Positions 38,196 through 47,407 are shown, counted from the first letter of the stretch. The stretch is DNA of 64,000 nucleotides from Pedobacter duraquae (GCF_004362245.1 NZ_SNWM01000002.1:1054001-1118000), one strand, 5' to 3'. Notes: a model not told the origin generated them from the letters alone. Made by a program: numbers and translations.

Positions 38196-39776
38196 TTATT
38201 TAATATCAATGCCAAATACGGCCTCTGCCAAACCAATCTCATCGGGAGAAAAAGGTAGCGTAAAGGTCACGCCCATTTCCTCGAATTTCTTCCCTGTTGA
38301 ATTACCAATGGCAATCACTTTTTGTTCAGGATCCAGGAGGTTCTCCGCGAAATAAGCATCTACATTTGAAGGACTCGTGAAGATAAGTATGTCGGCATAA
38401 GTCTTATCTGTATTATCCTCCATCACCGTTTCATAGATCGGAAGATCCACTACTTTCGTTTCCGGAGAAAGCGATTTCTGTATCGTTTGCAAAGAATCCT
38501 GCGCTCTTGGAAACAGTACTGTTTCGCCAATAACAAGTGCAGCGAAATCATCAGCAACCTCTTTGATATCTCCACTTTCGCCTACATAATCGGCCAGATG
38601 GCCATGTTTACGTAGCGCATCTTCAGATCCCCTTCCTACAACACCAAACTTCACTTTTTTGGATAAAGCTGGTTTCAGTTTAAAGAAGAACTCTACTCCG
38701 TTTCTGCTGCTAAAAAATATCCAGTCGATATTTTTGAGGTAAAAAGGGTCCAGGATATTTACAATCGGGAATGTACGAATCAGTGAACGATCTTCAATCT
38801 CGATATTATGTTTGTTTAATGCTCTTCGGAAATAATTATTCTCGCCAATTTCTCTCGAGATAAATACTTTAGCAGGCATCTTCCTTTCGGCATTTAGCTT
38901 AGCAACGATACGCTCAGCAAGTCCATCCAATTGGTCTACCCTGAAAAACAGGCGATCTGGAAAATCATCAGCATCTTCGGCTTTAGATACCCAAACTTCG
39001 TACTGTTCGCCTTCCTTTTTGCAATAGCAGCCTAAAGGCATATGGCATCCACCTTCAAAAAGATTAAGCACTTTACGTTCTACACCGATCTCATCTGCCG
39101 TTGGTTGATGATGTAAAGCCTGAAGCAGGTTAAGCAATTCTGTGTTTTGATCTTTGATCTGTATAGCCAGGGCTCCTTGTGCCGGAGCAGGAACAAATTC
39201 AGTGGTTTCTAAAACCTCTACATGAAACTCGCTCAGGTCGATCCCCAATCTTTTAACGCCGGCACTGGCCAGCATGATGGCATCATAATTCTCATCACGC
39301 AATTTCTGTATCCTCGTAGGCACATTGCCGCGTAAATCTTCAATATTTAAATCTGTACGCAGGGCAAGCAGTTGCGCCTTCCTGCGGTTGGAAGAAGTAC
39401 CAACCATAGCGCCAGTTTTAAGCGATAGCTTCTGGGTTACGTCAACACAATCTTTCAGAATAAGGAGTAGTTCTGAAGCATCCTCACGCTCAGGAACAGC
39501 AGCAATAATCAAACCTTCGGGATGTGTAGTTGGTAAATCTTTGTGCGAATGCACGGCAAGGTCAATTGTTCCGCCAAGGAGCTCCTCTTCCAGCTCTTTC
39601 GTGAAAAAGCCTTTTCCTTCAAGCTTATCAAGCCTCAGGTTAAGAATTTTATCGCCCTGCGTTTTGATGATCTTTAATTCAGATTCAACCCCGATTGCTG
39701 CGAGTTTGTCCTTGATGTAGTTTGCCTGCCATAAAGCAAGATCACTGCCCCTTGTGCCGATAATGAGTCTTTTCAT
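38196..39776 (-). CDS. hemC: Fused hydroxymethylbilane synthase and uroporphyrinogen-III synthase
   Basis: The 526-residue protein carries two successive pathway steps. HemC is at residues 1 to about 300: IIGTRGSDLALWQANY, VHSHKDLPT, the RGN region of substrate binding, and cofactor-carrying Cys244 in FEGGCHMPLGCYC. HemD is at about 302-526: KVFISREIGENNYFRRAL, FFSSRNGVEFFF, GRGSEDALRKHG, and ILIFTSPSNVDAYF near the C-terminus. The reading frame is continuous, so this is a real fusion rather than two genes. A promoter-like box is seen upstream at 39871-39902. Confidence 0.93.
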   Translation of the reverse strand: MKRLIIGTRGSDLALWQANYIKDKLAAIGVESELKIIKTQGDKILNLRLDKLEGKGFFTKELEEELLGGTIDLAVHSHKDLPTTHPEGLIIAAVPEREDASELLLILKDCVDVTQKLSLKTGAMVGTSSNRRKAQLLALRTDLNIEDLRGNVPTRIQKLRDENYDAIMLASAGVKRLGIDLSEFHVEVLETTEFVPAPAQGALAIQIKDQNTELLNLLQALHHQPTADEIGVERKVLNLFEGGCHMPLGCYCKKEGEQYEVWVSKAEDADDFPDRLFFRVDQLDGLAERIVAKLNAERKMPAKVFISREIGENNYFRRALNKHNIEIEDRSLIRTFPIVNILDPFYLKNIDWIFFSSRNGVEFFFKLKPALSKKVKFGVVGRGSEDALRKHGHLADYVGESGDIKEVADDFAALVIGETVLFPRAQDSLQTIQKSLSPETKVVDLPIYETVMEDNTDKTYADILIFTSPSNVDAYFAENLLDPEQKVIAIGNSTGKKFEEMGVTFTLPFSPDEIGLAEAVFGIDIK

Positions 39777-39870
39777 TCAGATTAGATATGTTTGACCGGA
39801 ATGTTTGTTGCGTACCTACTTTCCTGTTGGAGAGTTAGCAGATCAACAAATCATTCAGATTGGTTTTGCG

Positions 39871-39902
39871 CAAATTTAACCTAAAAGATGTAGAGTGTTA
39901 AA
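39871..39902 (-). promoter_or_regulatory. Candidate promoter for the hemCD-hemB-hemL operon
   Basis: On the minus strand TTTA (39899-39902) is followed after 20 bases by TAAATTTG (39871-39878), an exact TAnnTTTG box. The leader to the hemC-hemD start would be about 88 bases. Confidence 0.45.
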
Positions 39903-39945
39903 TAATATGCAAATAATGTATTTACACTGACGATAACAAGCTAGC

Positions 39946-41172
39946 TTAGCTATTGTTGACTAATATTTCTTTGGCCATTACCATAGGCACGCTGATATAT
40001 TTTTTCTCCATGTAATTCATCACGCGTTCCAGCACTTGTCTGGAGTTCTCATCCATCATGCTGATCTCATCGGCAAAAATACCATTTACTGCAGTATTCT
40101 TGATTTCTTTGATTTTCTGAGGAACACTACTCATGGCGATTTCAATTTTACGCTGACGCAACACCTGGTCAAATTCACGGATGTTGTCTTCAATAATCTT
40201 TTCAGCATTAACCAGCTCATCGTAACGTTCCTGAATATTTTTGCGGGCAGTTTCTTTAAGAGATTCTACTTCGATAAAATGAATCGGGTAATTTTTAACA
40301 ACTTCAGGAGCTGTATCATTCGGAATGGCTAAATCAACAATTATCTTTTTGTTGGTTTCACCACTTAATAACTTTTTATAGATCTCTTCTGTAATTACGG
40401 GCTCTGTAGCACCGGTACAAGTGATAATCACATCAAAGCCACCTTCAAAATTCTCCAGTTCAGTGAGCGGATATGCCTTACCGTTCAAATCTCTGGCAAG
40501 GTCCTCTGCGTTTTCAACAGTCCTGTTAAAGATAGAGAAATTAGAGTATTTATGTTTTTTAAGATACTGAGCAAGGTTTTTATTCGTTTCTCCAGAACCT
40601 ATGATCAGCAATCTGGAATTAGCACTGATCTTAAGATCACGCAGTTTGCGATAAGCGAGGGAAACAACAGAAACAGGATTCTTTGAAATATTAGTATGTG
40701 TATATACTTCTTTAGCGGTTTTCACTACACGGTTCATCACTGTACGCATGTAATCACCTGTAAAGCCAGCAACGCGGCAAGCTTCATAAGCCCTGCGCAG
40801 CTGTGCAAGAATTTCCTTCTCACCAACTACTAAACTTTCTAATGAACAAGAAGTTCTGAGGAGGTGATTAAAAGCTTCTACTTGCTCATACACAGAAACA
40901 TTATCAATAAAGTTCTCCATGTATGCAGCAGGAAGCCCCATATCAAGAACCGTTAAAAACCGTTCTGTAAATTCTCTGTCTACTACTTGTGGCGTAGTGA
41001 AAATAAACTCTACCCTATTGCAGGTACCCACATAGAAAATTTCTTTAATATGGAGTTCCGATTGGATATTCTTTAGTCTGTCGTCAAGTGTTTGCTCGCA
41101 TATAACCAATTTCCCCAAGGATTTAAGGTCAATCTGTTTGTGCGTAAAAGCAATAATCTTTAAGTATTCCAA
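39946..41172 (-). CDS. hemA: Glutamyl-tRNA reductase
   Basis: The enzyme reduces glutamyl-tRNA to glutamate-1-semialdehyde, the first step of the C5 heme pathway. The catalytic Cys is in VGTCNRVEFIF. The NADPH domain includes LLIIGSGETNKNLAQYL, and the C-terminal dimerisation helices are complete. Homology begins at LEYLKIIAFTHKQIDL, so the likely start is the TTG at 41172 (408 residues). An ATG at 41214 would add 14 residues (MLLLLRKKIIPNAT) of unusual character. A 169-base gap with a promoter candidate separates it from the hemC-hemD gene. Confidence 0.93.
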   Translation of the reverse strand: MEYLKIIAFTHKQIDLKSLGKLVICEQTLDDRLKNIQSELHIKEIFYVGTCNRVEFIFTTPQVVDREFTERFLTVLDMGLPAAYMENFIDNVSVYEQVEAFNHLLRTSCSLESLVVGEKEILAQLRRAYEACRVAGFTGDYMRTVMNRVVKTAKEVYTHTNISKNPVSVVSLAYRKLRDLKISANSRLLIIGSGETNKNLAQYLKKHKYSNFSIFNRTVENAEDLARDLNGKAYPLTELENFEGGFDVIITCTGATEPVITEEIYKKLLSGETNKKIIVDLAIPNDTAPEVVKNYPIHFIEVESLKETARKNIQERYDELVNAEKIIEDNIREFDQVLRQRKIEIAMSSVPQKIKEIKNTAVNGIFADEISMMDENSRQVLERVMNYMEKKYISVPMVMAKEILVNNS

Positions 41173-41341
41173 AGTTGCGTTGGGTATTATTTTTTTGCGT
41201 AACAAAAGTAACAACAGGAACCTGTCCCACTGTCATTATGCTGTAATTAAGACTAATTTAGAAAGATTTTAAATTGCTCTATTTTATTGCCTTGCAAACT
41301 AAAATTTTGTTTATACTTCGAATAAGCATTTCAAAGAAGGT

Positions 41342-42175
41342 ATGATACAGAAAAAACAATTTATTTTAGCCGGTGTAGCAGGAAAAGTGCTGAATGGCGA
41401 TGTTATATATGACGATACACATACAATCCTGGCCACAATAATTTTCATACATGGATTCAAAGGTTTCAAAGATTGGGGCGCTCATCACCTTACAGCACAA
41501 TTTTTTGCTGAAAAAGGCTACCGCTTTATCAAATTCAACCTATCCCACAGCGGCGTAACCTCAGAAAAACCCTCGGAAGTTTCCGACATGGAAGCTTTCG
41601 CATCAAATACCCTGAGCTACGAACTGCGTGATGTGGAAACGATAATGGACTATGCGGCCCACACCTTTACCGAACAACCCATTTATCTAATCGGCCACAG
41701 TCGCGGTGGAGGAATTGCCATCCTGGAAGCCGCCAAAAACACGCTCGTCAAAAAGGTAGTTACCTGGAGTGCCATAGATAACCTTAGTAGCTTGTGGAAA
41801 AAAGAACAGGAAGCAGACTGGCGTGCAACCGGAACCATCTATGTAGAAAATGCCCGTACAAAAGAAAAAATGCCTTTACACAAAAACCTCCTGGAAGACT
41901 TCGAAGCGCACCGTGAAGCATATGACATCCTCAAAGCGGCTAAAAATGTAACTATCCCATGGCTTATTCTCCATGGAGATCAGGATGTAAACGTTGATTT
42001 TAGCGTGGCTCAGCGATTAGCCCAGGCGCAACCCTCAGCCACCCTACAAAAAATCGAAGGTGCCAATCACGTCTATGGTGCCTCCCATCCCTATACCAGC
42101 GATCAGCTACCGCCTCAGCTCCAGGAAGTATGCACCAAAACCCTAACTTTCTTTGGAGCCCCTCTGCAGCAATAA
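41342..42175 (+). CDS. Alpha/beta hydrolase
   Basis: The 277-residue cytoplasmic hydrolase has nucleophile Ser120 in GHSRGGG, an acid at Asp213 or Asp215 in LHGDQDVNV, and His243 in GANHVYG. The oxyanion loop is FIHGFKGFKDWG. It resembles dienelactone-hydrolase-like or short-chain acyl esterases; the substrate is unknown. It is divergent from hemA and convergent with ispG, with the repeat and hairpin region beyond its stop. Confidence 0.87.
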   Translation: MIQKKQFILAGVAGKVLNGDVIYDDTHTILATIIFIHGFKGFKDWGAHHLTAQFFAEKGYRFIKFNLSHSGVTSEKPSEVSDMEAFASNTLSYELRDVETIMDYAAHTFTEQPIYLIGHSRGGGIAILEAAKNTLVKKVVTWSAIDNLSSLWKKEQEADWRATGTIYVENARTKEKMPLHKNLLEDFEAHREAYDILKAAKNVTIPWLILHGDQDVNVDFSVAQRLAQAQPSATLQKIEGANHVYGASHPYTSDQLPPQLQEVCTKTLTFFGAPLQQ

Positions 42176-42212
42176 CAAACAACTATTCAGGCAACTACTT
42201 AACATCTAAAAT

Positions 42213-42364
42213 ATCTCGGTAGCTATGTAACGCTCCCTTTAACTATCTCGATCGCTAATTAACCTCTTCTAAAAATATCTCGATCGCTAATTAACCTCTT
42301 CTAAAAATATCCCGGTCGCTATGTAACGCTCCCTATAACTATTTCGGTCGCTACGTATCCCCCC
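42213..42364 (+). repeat. Tandem array of a 32-bp repeat, about 4.7 copies
   Basis: Units start at 42213, 42245, 42277, 42309 and 42341 (partial), each 32 bases. Units 2 and 3 are identical (ATCTCGATCGCTAATTAACC...). Units 1 and 4 share ATGTAACGCTCCCT in their second half, and unit 5 is cut. The shared core is ATCTCGGTCGCTA with small changes. No spacers separate the units, so this is not a CRISPR. The length is not a multiple of three and all frames hold stops. It lies between convergent genes. Confidence 0.9.
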
Positions 42365-42381
42365 TATTCGAAGTGCTTCTG

Positions 42382-42458
42382 GAAATAATTGATATTGTTT
42401 GATGACATACAAATCTTTCCTTCAAAGATTTGAGGAAGAAAACAATATCAATTATTTC
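42382..42458. terminator. Large two-level hairpin between convergent genes
   Basis: An outer perfect 19-bp stem (42382-42400 with 42440-42458) encloses a perfect 9-bp inner stem (CAAATCTTT 42410-42418 / AAAGATTTG 42424-42432). The right arm overlaps the ispG stop codon. It probably serves as a terminator or 3' stability element for ispG and for the hydrolase gene, though no long T-run follows. Confidence 0.75.
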
Positions 42459-44415
42459 ACCTCACTTCCGTCCAATTACCATCCTCTTTAATCAACCCAA
42501 TCAAATCATCCAGCGCAAACTCAGCATTAACATTTTTCTTAACAACCTCCTTACCCCTATAGAGCGTAATCTTTCCCGGCCCTGTACCTACGTAACCGTA
42601 ATCCGCATCCGCCATCTCTCCCGGTCCATTCACAATACAACCCATAATACCAATTTTAATCCCTTTCAGGTGATCAGTCCTCGAACGAATCAATTGCGTT
42701 GTTTCCTGAAGATCAAAAAGCGTGCGTCCGCAACTCGGGCAAGAGATATATTCTGTTTTAGAAATCCGTGTCCTTGTAGCCTGCAGAATACCAAAACTCG
42801 CCGAATTAACAAGACCTAGTCCCACTGCAGGGTCTGCATCAATCCAGACACCGTCGCCAAAGCCATCCGTTAATAAAGCACCAAGGTCTGTAGCTGCATA
42901 AAGAATCAGGTCATCTGCCGGAATGCCGGGATAAGACCTTTTAAGGATCACTGGAATTTTGATATCTGCATTTAGCATGCGCACAAAGAATCCGCGCTGC
43001 TCAGCCATACCATGATCGGCAGAGGTATCCAGCACTAGAATAACATTTCTGTCCAGCGCCTTGATCAGCGCCATATCATCAAATGCAGCATTTACCTGCA
43101 CAAGATTCAAAACCGGATCTTTATGTGTACTCTGGAGGTAATCATCCAATAAAAATAAAGGATGACAGTTTAACTTATCATTGAGCTGTAACCATGTCGA
43201 AGCGTTATATATCTGACGTAAGTTTCCCGGAAAAGAGAACGAAGGCAGGGCGTCACCAAGATAAACAAGGTCTGCAGCCTGATCTCCCATATTGTATTTA
43301 TCCAATCCTGCCTGATAGGCATACCCGAGGGCAGAAAGGAAATAAGGATCTTTGAGATTTTCGCGGGATACATCATGCATTACCACAGGATGAAAATGCC
43401 CGCCTACATGCTGCAAGGGTTCGGTAACCCGTCTGGAGTAGCTATAAGGATTGTAGCCCAGGTCTACCAAAGGTATCTCCGCACTTTGTTCATGACTAGT
43501 TTTGCGATTCGAATAACGTGCAGCAAGTGCGCGTGCTACAGGAGCCTCAAATTCGGGATCTTCTGTTAACGATACCCTGATGGTATCCCCAAGGCCATCT
43601 TCAAGCAGTGTTCCAATACCAACCGCCGATTTGATCCTGCCATCTTCGCCATCACCAGCCTCCGTAACACCAAGGTGCAAAGGATAGTTCATCCCTTCTT
43701 TCACCATCGTGTCTACCAGAAGTCGGTAAGCCTCTACCATTACCTGCGTATTGCTGGCTTTCATAGAGATTACGAGATTATAGTAATTGAGGTCTTCGCA
43801 CATCCGGATAAACTCCATTGCCGACTCTACCATTCCTCGTGGTGTATCGCCATAATGGCTCATAATCCTATCCGACAGAGACCCATGATTTGTTCCGATA
43901 CGCATGGCAGTGCCATATTCCTTGCAGATCTTTACCAGTGGAGTAAATTTCTTGTAGATGCGTTCCAGCTCGGCCTGATAAGCCTGCTGCGTATAGTCAA
44001 TGTTTTCGAATTTCTTTTTATCGGCATAGTTGCCTGGATTAATCCGCACTTTTTCTACAATGCGGGCAGCAGACTCAGCAGCGTTGGGCGTAAAATGGAT
44101 ATCAGCAACCAAAGGAACGTTATATCCACGCATGCGTAGCTGTTTCTTAATCTCGGCAAGGTTTTCTGCTTCCTTTATACTCGGCGCCGTGATCCGTACA
44201 TATTCACATCCAGACTCGACCATCCTGATGGTCTGCTCAACGGTGCCTATGGTGTCCATAGTATCCGTAGTCGTCATCGATTGAATACGGATTGGGTTCA
44301 ATCCACCCATAGGGATATCACCTATCTGTACCTCACGTGTTAAAAACCTTGAATACCGGGACAGACTATTACAGTACCCGCCTTTAAGTTCCTGTTGTGC
44401 TACTACGTTTTCCAT
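42457..44415 (-). CDS. ispG: 4-hydroxy-3-methylbut-2-enyl diphosphate synthase, long form
   Basis: This Fe-S enzyme of the MEP isoprenoid pathway makes HMBPP from the cyclodiphosphate MEcPP. It has 652 residues from the ATG at 44415. The N-terminal TIM barrel (IQSMTTTDTMDT, VADIHFTP, ASNTQVMVEAYRLL) is followed by a large inserted domain at about 300-530, then the C-terminal reductase-like domain with cluster cysteines in ISCPSCGRTLFDL and GCIVNGPGEMADADYG. The insert makes it the long type known from Bacteroidota, Chlamydia and plants. A TATCTTTG box at 44422-44429 lies just before the start, implying a very short leader. Confidence 0.94.
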   Translation of the reverse strand: MENVVAQQELKGGYCNSLSRYSRFLTREVQIGDIPMGGLNPIRIQSMTTTDTMDTIGTVEQTIRMVESGCEYVRITAPSIKEAENLAEIKKQLRMRGYNVPLVADIHFTPNAAESAARIVEKVRINPGNYADKKKFENIDYTQQAYQAELERIYKKFTPLVKICKEYGTAMRIGTNHGSLSDRIMSHYGDTPRGMVESAMEFIRMCEDLNYYNLVISMKASNTQVMVEAYRLLVDTMVKEGMNYPLHLGVTEAGDGEDGRIKSAVGIGTLLEDGLGDTIRVSLTEDPEFEAPVARALAARYSNRKTSHEQSAEIPLVDLGYNPYSYSRRVTEPLQHVGGHFHPVVMHDVSRENLKDPYFLSALGYAYQAGLDKYNMGDQAADLVYLGDALPSFSFPGNLRQIYNASTWLQLNDKLNCHPLFLLDDYLQSTHKDPVLNLVQVNAAFDDMALIKALDRNVILVLDTSADHGMAEQRGFFVRMLNADIKIPVILKRSYPGIPADDLILYAATDLGALLTDGFGDGVWIDADPAVGLGLVNSASFGILQATRTRISKTEYISCPSCGRTLFDLQETTQLIRSRTDHLKGIKIGIMGCIVNGPGEMADADYGYVGTGPGKITLYRGKEVVKKNVNAEFALDDLIGLIKEDGNWTEVR

Positions 44416-44421
44416 GCAGGG

Positions 44422-44429
44422 CAAAGATA
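44422..44429 (-). promoter_or_regulatory. Promoter -7 box candidate for ispG
   Basis: TATCTTTG on the minus strand matches TAnnTTTG. It is only 6 bases from the ATG at 44415, so a transcript from here would be leaderless or nearly so. No clear -33 element is seen, so the match may be chance. Confidence 0.25.
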
Positions 44430-44433
44430 AAGA

Positions 44434-45054
44434 TTATATTAATCTATCCTTAATAACTAAGGTATTTGCTATGATATCATGCCAGCATTGTTGCTTTCTA
44501 TTAAGAAAGCTATATAGATAACCGAAAAACAGTGGGAATACCGAGATAATTTTGGCGGCATTTCTACCTAGTGATGTGGGAATATCTATTCTGCTGCCGC
44601 CAAGATCAGTAACTTTAATTGCCAACAATCTTTTGCCGAGTGTTGCCTGTGCCGCAGAGGCTTCGGCAAAAACACCGTATACAAATTTAACTACCGGAAT
44701 CAATGGCAACAGTGCTACAGCGGTAATAATCCGTTGTGTTTTATCTGTCAAAAAAATAAAACTAATCAGGACTACAAAGATATAAAGCAGTGTGATCACG
44801 AAGAAGTCAATTGCTGAAGCGAGCAGGCGCTGATCAAAAGAAGCAAAATACTGAGGGGCAGTTTGCTGAAAAGTAAAACCAAGAAGCTCACGCAATTCAG
44901 AGAATTCGTGAGCTTCTTTATAGTCAGCCATTCCCGGTTTGCGGATAAAAGTTCCGGGTTTGATGTTTAGTGTAGCAAGTTCTGCAAGTTGGAAAGGCCC
45001 TTGAGGCTTGCCGTTGATCACAACGGTATAGTCAGCTTGCTGTAGTGTACTCAT
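44434..45054 (-). CDS. GYF-like and RDD-domain membrane protein
   Basis: The 206-residue protein begins with a GYF_2-type domain (YTVVINGKPQGPFQLAELATL, then FIRKPGMADYKEAHEF) at about 7-60. An RDD domain with three or four membrane helices follows (LASAIDFFVITLLYIFVVLISFIF, IITAVALLPLIPVVKFVYG, ATLGKRLLAIKVTDLGG). GYF domains bind proline-rich peptides; RDD proteins are integral membrane proteins of mostly unknown role. It is followed by ispG on the same strand and preceded by LiaF- and PspC-like genes. Confidence 0.85.
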   Translation of the reverse strand: MSTLQQADYTVVINGKPQGPFQLAELATLNIKPGTFIRKPGMADYKEAHEFSELRELLGFTFQQTAPQYFASFDQRLLASAIDFFVITLLYIFVVLISFIFLTDKTQRIITAVALLPLIPVVKFVYGVFAEASAAQATLGKRLLAIKVTDLGGSRIDIPTSLGRNAAKIISVFPLFFGYLYSFLNRKQQCWHDIIANTLVIKDRLI

Positions 45055-45062
45055 TTTAAGAT

Positions 45063-46022
45063 TTAGTAACGTGATACTTCAAAGTTACTCAATCCACCAT
45101 CCAGGTTAATAAAAATCTTTTTTGTTGAATTTGCGTAATTCGGAGTCTCATAAGTTCCGTTGCTCAACTTGGTGAAACCTGTAAAGTCTCTTGACGACAA
45201 ACCGGTTTTAGTAACAATCCGACAACCGGATCCCGTAGGGATATTTATCTTCACATCTGCCACACCTGTTTTCACAATAACATCCGTTATCGGCAGCAAG
45301 TCACCCATTTTAATATCCAGCGCCGCAGCACCACCATCAAAACGGAAAGTTCTAATTTTATATGGTGATAAGTCGAAGTTCACTTCTCCAGCACCCATAT
45401 TCATTTTAATTGTCCATTCCGGATGTAAATTCAATTTAAAATCAACGTCATTACCACCATCATTCATGCTCCATTTACCTTTATGGTTTTGCATTTTGAA
45501 AGTAAGCGTTTGCGCAGAGTCTGTGCTTTCCTTGCTAAGGGTAAAGTTCCCTCTTTTATTATCAACATTAGCCAAAATCAGACTGTCAGTCGCCCCCTTA
45601 AGGCTGAAAGAAGTTCCTCCTCCAGAGATGTTAAGCGCTACGCTCTTAGAACTATCAGCATTAAATGGTTCCGAGAAGCTCAGTCGCTGAGAATTTACAC
45701 TGTCATCATCGTCGTTGTCATCGAAATCTATGTCGATATCGGATTTCAGATTTTGCCCAAACCATGATCGGTGTTCAGGAGGCTGCTGTCCGCGATAAAA
45801 CAATACAGATAAAGTGATAACCAGGACAACAATAGAAATGATATTGCCTAATTGCGACTTATTTTTATTGAAAAGGATGTTTACACCAGCAATGATCAGG
45901 AAGATCGGCCAGAAGCCCCACACATTTCTCCAGTAAAATTCAATTACGTTAAAGTTTTCCAACAAGAGTACTCCACCTACAAATAGTAGTACGATACCCC
46001 ACATTATTCTATCTAGTTTCAT
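45063..46022 (-). CDS. LiaF-like membrane protein (toastrack domain)
   Basis: The protein has 319 residues. Four hydrophobic helices occupy the first 80 residues (IMWGIVLLFVGGVLLLENF, WPIFLIIAGVNILF, IISIVVLVITLSVLFY). An acidic stretch (DIDIDFDDNDDDDSVN) and a beta-rich C-terminal domain (VALNISGGGTSFSLKGATD to INLDGGLSNFEVSRY) follow, as in LiaF / cell-wall-active antibiotic response proteins. It lies 2 bases downstream of the PspC gene. Such pairs report on envelope stress. Confidence 0.83.
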   Translation of the reverse strand: MKLDRIMWGIVLLFVGGVLLLENFNVIEFYWRNVWGFWPIFLIIAGVNILFNKNKSQLGNIISIVVLVITLSVLFYRGQQPPEHRSWFGQNLKSDIDIDFDDNDDDDSVNSQRLSFSEPFNADSSKSVALNISGGGTSFSLKGATDSLILANVDNKRGNFTLSKESTDSAQTLTFKMQNHKGKWSMNDGGNDVDFKLNLHPEWTIKMNMGAGEVNFDLSPYKIRTFRFDGGAAALDIKMGDLLPITDVIVKTGVADVKINIPTGSGCRIVTKTGLSSRDFTGFTKLSNGTYETPNYANSTKKIFINLDGGLSNFEVSRY

Positions 46023-46024
46023 GG

Positions 46025-46639
46025 CTATAGTTCTTTTTTGTCCGATTGATCTTTTTCCTGCATATCTTTTTGGATCGTTTCATTTTTCCAGTCTTCAAAG
46101 GCATTTTTCCTTTTCGACTTCATGATGAAGCTAACTCCTATGGCTACAAATACAAGCGGCCATAATTTACCCAATCTAAACCAGTAAGGAATAATATCGA
46201 ACTCGTTCATCAAAAAATACAAACCGATAACGAGTAAAAACAAACCACCTACAGTACGACCGGTATCATTGTTATTCTTTGGATAGGCCTTGAAATCCTG
46301 CGGAGCAGCACTCCAGGTCTGACCAGTATTAAACGGCTGCTCAGTAGTTTTTTCTGATTGGTCAGGCTGTGAGTACGCATTCGGGCCATTGAAGGTTGAA
46401 GGGTTCTGTCCTTTAAAATAATCGTTAAATTTAGAAAAACGTGCTGCCGGATCGTTATTAACAGGTACCACAATCCACATCACTAAATAAACCAATATCC
46501 CCGTACCAAAAAGAAAAATTGTCGATAACACAAACAGGAGTCTGATAATGGTAACATCCACCTGCATATAGTCTGCAATTCCTGATGAAACACCTGCGAC
46601 AACTTTGTCGAATTCGTTTCTTAATAATCTCTTGTCCAT
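46025..46639 (-). CDS. PspC-domain envelope stress protein
   Basis: The protein has 204 residues. The PspC domain at 1-62 (LLRNEFDKVVAGVSSGIADY, then a membrane helix LLFVLSTIFLFGTGILVYLVMWIVV) is followed by a linker rich in Asn, Gln and Pro, and a second pair of membrane segments (VGGLFLLVIGLYFLMNEF, WPLVFVAIGVSFIM) like those of the adjacent LiaF-like protein. In other bacteria PspC senses inner-membrane stress. It is the first gene of a group with LiaF-like and GYF-RDD genes. Confidence 0.88.
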   Translation of the reverse strand: MDKRLLRNEFDKVVAGVSSGIADYMQVDVTIIRLLFVLSTIFLFGTGILVYLVMWIVVPVNNDPAARFSKFNDYFKGQNPSTFNGPNAYSQPDQSEKTTEQPFNTGQTWSAAPQDFKAYPKNNNDTGRTVGGLFLLVIGLYFLMNEFDIIPYWFRLGKLWPLVFVAIGVSFIMKSKRKNAFEDWKNETIQKDMQEKDQSDKKEL

Positions 46640-46664
46640 AACAATATCTCCTATATTAATTGTC

Positions 46665-47354
46665 TTAAAAATGTATCGGCTTAATGATCACTTCATCAAC
46701 GTTAGCACCGGCGCTTAATCCCAGAATGTGGAACAAGGTTGATGCAATATCTTGTGGTTGTACAAACTTATCTTCCGGAATTGTTGTGCCTTCCCAAGAA
46801 GATGTTAATGTTGAACCTGGCAAAATTGCCGTCACCTTAACGTTGTATTTTGCTAATTCCTGCCTCAATACATTATTAAGACTGAGCAACGCCGATTTAG
46901 TTACACTATAACTGCCTGCATTTTCTACAACTTCTTTGCTCGCTATAGAGCAGACGTTAAAAATATGCCCTGAGCGTCTGGAAATCATAGATTTACCAAC
47001 ATATTTGGAAAGATAATATGCACAGTTGAGGTTCAGATTTTGTTGTAATTCAAAGGCTTCATCGGATTCATCAAAGATGCTTGCCGGAAGAAATATTCCT
47101 GCATTGTTTACCAGCACATCTATTTCTGTTAGTGCGGCAGTGGCAAAGGCACAAAAAGTGTATACTTCGGATTTTATGCTGCAGTCTGCGGCCATGGCAA
47201 ACACCTTGACTCCGGTAGATTCCAGTTCGGCAGAAAAAGCTGTCAGTTCAGCCTGGTTCCTGGCACAGATTGCCAGATTGTATCCTTCTTGAGCGAGTTT
47301 AATGGCAATAGCTCTTCCAATACCCTTGGTAGCGCCTGTTATAATAGCGTTCAT
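46665..47354 (-). CDS. Short-chain dehydrogenase/reductase (classical SDR)
   Basis: The 229-residue NAD(P)-dependent oxidoreductase has cofactor motif TGATKGIGRA at about 7-16, NNAGIF, catalytic Ser in VCSIAS, and Tyr-Lys in SYSVTKSA. The substrate is unknown; the length and FabG-like motifs fit reduction of 3-oxoacyl or small carbonyl compounds. It lies 25 bases upstream of the PspC gene on the same strand. Confidence 0.9.
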   Translation of the reverse strand: MNAIITGATKGIGRAIAIKLAQEGYNLAICARNQAELTAFSAELESTGVKVFAMAADCSIKSEVYTFCAFATAALTEIDVLVNNAGIFLPASIFDESDEAFELQQNLNLNCAYYLSKYVGKSMISRRSGHIFNVCSIASKEVVENAGSYSVTKSALLSLNNVLRQELAKYNVKVTAILPGSTLTSSWEGTTIPEDKFVQPQDIASTLFHILGLSAGANVDEVIIKPIHF

Positions 47355-47407
47355 GCTGATAAAATTTAGATCAGCAAAGTAAATGTAAATTTAAAAGATT
47401 GCAACGG

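Noticed and set aside
42213..42364. Possible CRISPR array (regular 32-base repeats)
   Set aside because: Units are directly adjacent with no unique spacers, and no cas gene is in the window.
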